Positions 18,586 to 24,285 of a DNA stretch of 24,285 nt are shown here, piece by piece; within the stretch, counting starts at the first letter, position 1, and each line of letters begins with the position of its first letter. The stretch lies in assembly GCA_905221605.1 (NCBI GenBank), contig CAJNDS010001293.1, positions 1 through 24,285 of the forward strand, written 5' to 3'. Origin of the DNA: Symbiodinium natans (taxonomy: Eukaryota > Sar > Dinophyceae > Suessiales > Symbiodiniaceae). The position numbers and the translations under genes were made by a program. The notes below the pieces were generated by a model that saw only the letters and a list, made by a program, of their open reading frames with translations, ran no database searches and was not told the DNA's origin.

Positions 18586-18683
18586 TTTTGTGCGGCATTT
18601 GCAGGACTTTTGCAGGGTGCCAAGGGGATCCCGGCAAATTTTGACCCGCCATGTTGTTCCTACCCGTTCCCGTTTTGTGGAAG
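18586..18683 (-). repeat. Single inverted copy of the 86-bp satellite
   Basis: On the minus strand this segment reads as one 86-bp family unit: ACGGGAACGGGTAGGAACAA, GGTCAAAATTTGCCGGGATC, CCCTTGGCACCCTGCAAAAG, then TGCCGCAC. It lies exactly where the orientation of the surrounding 31-bp repeats switches from minus to plus, so it marks an inversion or fold-back junction. Confidence 0.88.
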
Positions 18684-18930
18684 AAGGCCTGGGCTCGTAA
18701 TTTAGTATTGGGGGAAGGCCCGGGCTCGTAATTTAGTATTGGGGGAAGGCCCGGGCTCGTAATTTAGTATTGGGGGAAGGCCGGGCTCGTAATTTAGTAT
18801 TGGGGGAAGGCCCGGGCTCGTAATTTAGTATTGGGAGAAGGCCCGAGCTCGTAATTTAGTATTGGGAGAAGGCCCGGGCTTGTAATTGGGAGGCGGGGTG
18901 TTCGAATAGTTTGGGGCACGGCCTGGGGCG

Positions 18931-19043
18931 CCCAAACTATCCAAACTATTCGAACTGTTCGAAATTATTCGAACTATTCGAACCAAGTGGGTTCGAATAG
19001 TTCGAATAATTTCGAATAGTTCGAATAGTTCGAATAGTTTGGG
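18931..19043. repeat. 54-bp-stem TTCGAA hairpin
   Basis: The left arm 18931-18984 and right arm 18990-19043 are reverse complements at 51 of 54 positions around the loop AAGTG. The stem begins CCCAAACTAT and is otherwise built of TTCGAATAG units. An irregular element in the arm (GAAATTATTC) has its exact complement in the other arm, so the match is not only a by-product of the simple repeat. Confidence 0.9.
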
Positions 19044-19458
19044 GGGGGGGGCCGGGGAGACCAGTCTGGAAAGGAGGGGAAGGCCCTGGCTCGTAATTTA
19101 GTATTGGGAGAAGGGCCTGGCTCGTAATTTAGTATTGGGGGAAGGCACGGGCTCGTAATTTAGTATTGGGGAAAGGTCCGGGCTTGTAATTTAGTCTTGG
19201 GGGAAGGTCCGGGCTCGTCATTTAATATTGGGAGAAGGCCCGGGCTCGTAATTTAGTATTGGGAGAAGGCCCGGGACTCGTAATTTAGTATTGGGGGAAG
19301 GCCGGGCTCGCAATTTAGTATTGGGGGAAGGCCCGGGCTCGTAATTTAGTATTGGGAGAAGGCCCGAGCTCGTAATTTAGTATTGGGAAAAGGCCCGGGC
19401 TCGTAATTTAGTATTGGGAGGGGGGGTGTTCGAATAGTTTGAGGCCCGGCCTGGGGCG

Positions 19459-19571
19459 CCCAAACTATCCAAACTATTCGAACTGTTCGAAATTATTCGA
19501 ACTATTCGAACCAAGTGGGTTCGAATAGTTCGAATAATTTCGAATAGTTCGAATAGTTCGAATAGTTTGGG
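19459..19571. repeat. 54-bp-stem TTCGAA hairpin, second copy
   Basis: Arms 19459-19512 and 19518-19571 with loop AAGTG are essentially identical to the 18931 hairpin, including its three mismatches. The two differ in flanking G-run length (10 versus 9). Confidence 0.9.
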
Positions 19572-19853
19572 GGGGGGGCCGGGGAGACCAGTCTGGAAAG
19601 GAGGGGAAGGCCCTGGCTCGTAATTTAGTATTGGGAGAAGGGCTTGGCTCGTAGTTTAGTATTGGGGGAAGGCACGGGCTCGTAATTTAGTATTGGGGGA
19701 AGGTCCGGGCTCGTAATTTAGTATTGGGGGAAGGTCCGGGCTCGTCATTTAGTATTGGGAGAAGGCCCGGGCTCGTAATTTAGTATTGGGAGAAGGCCCG
19801 ATTTAGGATTGGGAGGGGGGGTGTTCGAATAGTTTGGGGCCTGGCCTGGGGCG

Positions 19854-19966
19854 CCCAAACTATTCAAACTATTCGAACTATTCGAAACTATTCGAACTAT
19901 TCGAACCAAGGGGGTTCGAATAGTTCGAATAATTTCGAATAGTTCGAATAGTTCGAATAGTTTGGC
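19854..19966. repeat. 54-bp-stem TTCGAA hairpin, third copy
   Basis: Arms 19854-19907 and 19913-19966 match at 51 of 54 positions around the loop AAGGG. The mismatched positions are partly different from the first two copies. Later boxes show a shortened left arm (20643-20754), loss of the apex (about 20243-20320) and decay (about 20994-21090). Confidence 0.87.
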
Positions 19967-21419
19967 GGGGGGCCGGGGAGACCAGTCTGGAAAGGAAGGG
20001 AAGGCTCGGGCTCGTAATTTAGTATTGGGCTAAGGCCCGGGCTCGTAATTTAGTATTGGGGGAAGGCCGGGCTCGTAATTGGAAGGCCCGGGCTCGTCAT
20101 TTAATATTGGGAGAAGGCCCGGGCTCGTAATTTAGTATTGGGAGAAGGCCCGGGCTCGTAATTTAGTGTTGGGAGAAGGCCCGGCTCGTAATTTAGTATT
20201 GGGAGGGGGGTGTTCGAATAGTTTGAGGCCCGGCCTGGGGCGCCCAAACTATTCGAACTATTCGAACAATTCGAAATTATTCGAATTATTGGAATAATTT
20301 CGAATAGTTCGAATAGTTTGGGGGGGGGGCCGGGGAGACCAGTCTGGAAAGGAGGGGAAGGCCCTGGCTCGTAATTTAGTATTGGGAGAAGGGCCTGGCT
20401 CGTAATTTAGTATTGGGGGAAGGCACGGGCTCGTAATTTAGTATTGGGGGAAGGCACGGGCTCGTAATTTAGTGTTGGGGGAAGGTCCGGGCTCGTAATT
20501 TAGTATTGGGAGAAGGCTCGGGCTCGTAATTTAGTATTGGGGGAATGCCCGGGCTCGTAATTTAGTATTCTGAGAAGGCCCGGGCTCGTATTTAGTGTTG
20601 GGAGGGGGGGTGTTCGAATAGTTTGGGGCCTGGCCTGGGGCGCCCAAACTATTCAAACATTTGAACTATTCGAAACTATTCGAACTATTCGAACCAAGCG
20701 GGTTCGAATAGTTCGAATAATTTCGAATAGTTCGAATAGTTCGAATAGTTTGGGGGGGGGGCCCGGGGAGACCAGTCTGGAAAGGAAGGGAAGGCTCGGG
20801 CTCGTAATTTAGTATTGGGGGAAGGCCCGGGCTCGTAATTTAGTATTGGGGGAAGGCCGGGCTCGTAATTTAGTATTGGGGGAAGGCCCGGGCTCGTAAT
20901 TTAGTATTGGGAGAAGGCCCGGGCTCGTAATTTAGTTCTGGGAGAAGGCCCGGGCTCATAATTTTCGAATAGTTTGGGGCCCGGCCTGGGGCGCCCAAAC
21001 TATTCAAACTATTCGAACTATTCGAAAATTCGAACCAAGGTGGTTCGAATAGTTTGAATAATTTCGAATAGTTCGAATAGTTTGGGGAGGGGGGGGCACG
21101 GGCAGACCAGTCTGGCAAGAAAAGAAGGCCCGAGCTCGTAATTTAGTATTGGCAGAAGGCCCGGGCTCGTAATTTAGTATTGGGGGAAGGCCCGGGCTCG
21201 TAATTTAGTATTGGGGGAAGGCCCGGGCTCGTAATTTAGTATTGGGGGAAGGCCGGGCTCGTAATTTAATATTGGGGGAAGGTCCGGGCTCGTAATTTAG
21301 TATTGGGAGAAGGCCCGGGCTCGTAATTTAGTATTGGGAGAAGGCCCGGGCTCGTAATTTAATATTGGGAGAAGGCCCGGGCTCGTAATGTAGTATTGGG
21401 GGGAGGCCCAGACTCATAA

Positions 21420-21582
21420 TTTAAAGCCCTGGTCCTTAAGATTTCGGGCTCAATTTTTGCTCCAAAGAGTCAAATAGCAAGCCCTGGTCCCTAAGATTTT
21501 GGGTTCAATTTTTGCTTCAAAGAGTCAAATCGCAAGACCTGGTCCCTGAGATTTTGGGTTCAATTTTTGCTCCAGTCAAATC
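21420..21582 (+). repeat. 55-bp tandem repeat, three copies
   Basis: AGCCCTGGTCC (or AGACCTGGTCC) starts at 21425, 21480 and 21535, exactly 55 bp apart. Each copy continues with TTAAGATTT-GGG and TCAATTTTTGCTCCAAAGAG. It is a small AT-rich array at the transition out of the 31-bp repeats. No coding content. Confidence 0.88.
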
Positions 21583-22530
21583 CTTTTTTTGCCTTAGATA
21601 GGCGGGTCTGTGAAGGTGCAAGATTGCGCCTAATGAGCAACTTGGTGAAAATCCTTCTGTTAGATGCCAAAAATCACAAAAACTAGCAATTTTGTGAAAA
21701 TCCTTGTGTTTTGGCCTTAGATTGGTGTCTGTGAAGGCGCAAAATTGCCCACAAAAATGAGCAATTTGGTGAAAATGCTCATGTTTTGTCCTTAGATAGG
21801 GGTCCGTCAAGGCGCCACATCGCAAACAATCACGAAAATATGTTTTGGCCTTAGGTAGGGGTTCGTCAAGGCGCCACGTTGCAAACAACTCACCTAAATA
21901 AGCCGGTGAAGGCGCAAAATTACCAAAAGTCGCAATCTGGTAACATCCTTATGTTTTGGCCTTAGCTGGGGGTGGGCGCAGGCGCAAAATTACAAAAAGC
22001 ACCAAAAGCAGCAGTTTGATGGAAATCCTTATGTTTTGGCCTTGGATAGGGGTCCGTCAAGGCGCCACATTGCAAAAAACAACCAAACTCAGGAAAATCA
22101 CAAAAATCAGCAATTTGATGAAAATCCTTTTGTTTTGGCCTTAGCTGAGGGTCGGTGAACGCGCAAAATTGCAAAAAATCACGAAAAATTGAAAATCTGG
22201 ATGTTTTTGCCTTACCTGGGGGTCTGTGAAGGTGCAAAATTGCCAAAAATCGCCCAAATGAACAATTTGGCGAAAACACCTATGTTTTTGGCTTTAGCTG
22301 GGGTCCGTGCAAGACGCAAAATCATCAACATCAGCAATTTGGTGAAAACCCTTTTGTTTTTGGCCTTCATTGGGGGTCCGTGAAGGTGCAAAATTGGAAA
22401 AAGTCACCGCAATGAGCAATTTGGTGAAAATCCTTATGTTAAGTTGGGGTCCCTGAAGGAGCAAAAAAAGGTGAAAAATCCAACAAAATGAGCAATTTGG
22501 TGAAAACCCTTATGTTTTGGTCTGAGATGG
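21583..22530 (+). repeat. Degenerate ~70-130-bp repeats (GAGCAATTTGGTGAAAATCC family)
   Basis: Each copy contains AGCAATTTGGTGAAAATCC, TTATGTTTTGGCCTTAG, a GGGGTCCGTGAAGG word and GCAAAATTGC-AAAAATCAC. TTTTGGCCTTA-like words occur near 21712, 21787, 21843, 21954, 22032, 22132, 22206, 22285, 22360 and 22513, so the spacing ranges from about 55 to 150 bp. ORFs up to 123 codons on either strand are translations of the repeat and are broken at different points in each copy. Confidence 0.85.
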
Positions 22531-23440
22531 AGCTGTGTAAAGGGTCCTTCCGAGTCCTTGCTCAGAAGACTTGTTCCTTTTCAATCTTCAAGGGTTTTAA
22601 AGAATGTAAGAGATTTTTTCTAATTTTAAGGGGCCTCTGTGGCATATTCGTTAAGTATCAACAATCTTCTTCTGAAAGAACCCTCCGAGTTTTATCTCCT
22701 GAAAAGAGGAAAAGGAAAATGCTAAGCGAAGCGTTCACTCATTGTTTTCCCCTAAATCCGATCTGAATTCACTAGATCTTCAGCGAATATGGTTTGGAAT
22801 AGGGTTAGGCTTAAGCTTCAGCCATAAGGTTCGCGATTCTCCCCCCTTTCCCGCAACCTCGTCGTGCCCAGGTGCGTGGTTTAAGAATCTAGAATTAATA
22901 AACCTCAGTGTCCGGCGCAAAACCTTAAACAACTAAGGCTCATGCGTGCGTTTTGGTCTTAAACGTTAAAGGAATAGGTTTAGGAATAAGGCTATGTCCC
23001 AAAACTAAATAAGAAGCATGTGTAAATCTTGGAATTTACCCTAAGCCTTCGTCGAATACGCTCAAATCTAAACCTTAAACGAGAAGGGTTTATGAGATAT
23101 GTGTTTGTGAGTATTGGGGATGATGTGTGTGTGAGAAATGAGAATTGTTCTGGGTGACCCTTTGGGAAACATTGAAATGACAACCCATGTACTTGCGAGC
23201 AAGTTGGGCTTGTGGGAAGGCCCAGAACCCAGATACTTGCTCAATATTCTCGCTGGATCGGGGTTACATACAAAAACCCAATGCCCTCAAATCCTAGTCT
23301 TACGGTTTGAGGATTCCCGCCCTTTCCTCTCCATTTCTCTATGTGATATACAATACATATACGATACATACCTACAAGATGTGGGTAGAAATTCTAGCTG
23401 CTCCTCGTCGAAAGGAAAAAAGAAAATATCTGGACAGACT
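22531..23440. other. Low-repeat region, no recognisable gene
   Basis: This ~900-bp segment is the longest non-repetitive part of the right half. It contains a short hairpin (CCTCAAA near 23285 and TTTGAGG near 23306), a GTGTGTGTGAG run near 23124, and a few AATAAA/AATAGGGTTAGG-type words. A 92-codon ORF (22488-22766, +) starts with ATG inside the preceding repeat and shows no domain; a 101-codon ORF (23138-23443, +) is also unrecognised. I cannot exclude a small exon, but nothing supports one. Confidence 0.5.
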
Positions 23441-24285
23441 TGAAGAGAGAAGAGAACGATGGAACAGCAATGAGAAGCAAGAAGGATAGCCAAAACAGTC
23501 GATATCATGTTCCCTTCATCGTTTGTTCTTTTGTCTTCGGTTTGAGAGGAGCACGTAAAGAAGAGAAAAGAAGAGAAGAGATGGAGACTGAGGGGAGGGG
23601 AGTTTCTTCCTCCTCTTACCTATCAGTTTCTCAATAAGATAAGAGAGAAGGGCTCTTGTCCATTCTTTGTTGTTTGCCCCCTGCAGTCTCTTCCTCTCTC
23701 GCTGAACGAGAAAAGAAAAGAGCAAGGGCCAGCAAGGGCAACGAAAAGAGACAAGAAAAACTCCTTCCTCCTTTTTTAGCAATTCCCTTGAATTTCCTAA
23801 ACGCAAAAGAACAGAAGACCTGGGAACGCAGGAGAGAAAGAAAGCAAAAGAGAGGGTGTAAGGGCTCTCAGCCCTGCTCTACGGGGGGGGGGGGGCTCCC
23901 TTCTTGCCAGGAACAAAGCAATCCACCCTGCCCTCTTTCCCGCCCATTAACTTCTCTTTTCCTTGTCCTCTTGTGTATTCATTTGTCACGTACAAGAGAA
24001 CAAAGAAGAGAGAAGAGAGAGGAGGCTGTATTCTTGCATGTTCAGCTTTTCTGCTGTAAGAAAAGCGCTAAAGGAGTGGGACAAGAGTGAAACTGGCACC
24101 TTGTATATGTATTTGTCTTTCTGTAACGATAGACTACAGAACAGGGATAAGAGGGGAGAAGGAATTTCTTCGCCCTGTTGTATGCCCAAAAAGAGCAAAG
24201 GGAAGACTTGCTCCCCAAACAGTCTACTGTTGTTTTCACACCACATTCTGCAGCGAAGCAAAGAATCTCTCTTTCCATCTCGTCT
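23441..24285. repeat. ~385-bp repeat family, right copies
   Basis: This region matches the family at 31-1245 in the same orientation. About 23580-23990 aligns with the 909-1245 unit: CAGTTTCTCAATAAGATAAG, TCTTCCTCTCTCGCTGA, CCCTTGAATTTCCTAAACGC, GGGAACGCAGGAGAGAAAG, then CTCAGCCCTGCTC. About 23995-24180 resembles the window start (GAAGAGAGAAGAGAG, then GCATGTTCAGCTTTT, then GAGGGGAGAAGGAATTTCTTC). A run of 13 G lies at 23883-23895. No gene found; the sequence continues beyond the window. Confidence 0.7.

Larger units (their letters stand above)
18684..21420 (+). repeat. 31-bp repeat arrays with regularly interspersed TTCGAA hairpin boxes
   Basis: The 31-bp unit is CTCGTAATTTAGTATTGGG followed by GGAAGGCCCGGG; clean 31-bp spacing is seen, for example, at 18725 and 18756. 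Runs lie at about 18684-18895, 19077-19427, 19612-19817, 19998-20204, 20355-20607, 20792-20960 and 21118-21420. Between them are boxes of ~150-185 bp with a fixed order: GTGTTCGAATAGTTTG, GGCCTGGGGCGCCCAAACTA, a TTCGAATAG hairpin, a G-run, then GGGGAGACCAGTCTGGAAAG. The AGACCAG marker falls at 19059, 19586, 19980, 20337, 20770 and (altered) 21105, so the higher-order unit varies from about 335 to 527 bp. The repeat contains stops in all frames, and no ORF of interest exists. Confidence 0.93.

Noticed and set aside
16798-21117. GGTTCGAAT words resembling a tRNA T-arm or B box
   Set aside because: They are part of the TTCGAATAG repeat; no cloverleaf, A box or acceptor stem is present around them.
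22488-22766. 92-codon + strand ORF starting with ATG
   Set aside because: The start lies inside a degenerate repeat copy, composition is unremarkable and no family is recognised. Chance is sufficient, although a small exon cannot be excluded.

Overview
The window looks like eukaryotic, repeat-saturated nuclear DNA, and I find no convincing conventional gene, tRNA, rRNA or transposase. There are short interstitial runs of the plant/algal-type telomere motif (TTTAGGG / CCCTAAA) at about 1516-1557, 2058-2080 and, in degenerate form, 7091-8047. Together with the microsatellites and several unrelated satellites laid end to end, these fit a subtelomeric or heterochromatic region of a plant- or alga-lineage genome (other lineages with TTTAGGG telomeres are possible). 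I cannot name the species from sequence alone.

Layout, left to right. 1-1245: a purine/pyrimidine-skewed repeat family with a ~385-bp spacing; the same family returns at 23441-24285. 1246-2213: mostly low-repeat sequence with a duplicated hairpin and telomere-like fragments. 2214-2557: TATC/TATATATC microsatellite. 2558-2859: AT-rich degenerate repeats. 2860-3381: a ~520-bp inverted repeat made of head-to-head copies of the next satellite. 3365-4980: a 263-bp dimeric satellite (A/B monomers of ~134 and ~129 bp). 4985-6180: a CCACTAGTGG-centred array. 6179-7090: an array of CTCGAG-centred palindromes. 7091-8047: a ~90-bp telomere-like repeat. 8048-8348: a short, GC-richer unique leader with a possible small ORF. 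8349-16704: about 261 units of a 32-bp satellite. 16705-16743: a TATC tract. 16798-17018: a TTCGAA-rich palindromic box. 17040-18046: an 86-88-bp satellite. 18047-18683: the same families in inverted orientation. 18684-21420: 31-bp repeat arrays interrupted by long TTCGAA hairpins. 21420-22530: 55-bp and ~70-130-bp degenerate repeats. 22531-23440: low-repeat sequence without a recognisable gene.

The best candidate for something unusual is the 8.36-kb, 32-bp array. Each unit is a 23-bp perfect quasi-palindrome plus a 9-bp spacer. The consensus has no stop codon in any of the six frames, and because 32 is not a multiple of 3, all three frames of a strand read the same 32-residue cycle. Insertions and deletions therefore only shift the phase and do not end the ORF. 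Because the core is palindromic, the two strands encode closely similar peptides. The very long ORFs (up to about 1,770 codons) are thus explained by repeat structure and are not evidence of a gene. A second theme is that most of the unrelated satellites here carry a self-complementary core (CCACTAGTGG, CTCGAG, CCCTATAGGG, the 23-bp core, TTCGAA, GGGATCCC, GCCCGGGC), and two places fold into long hairpins (2860-3381; repeated ~54-bp stems at 18931-19043 and onward).
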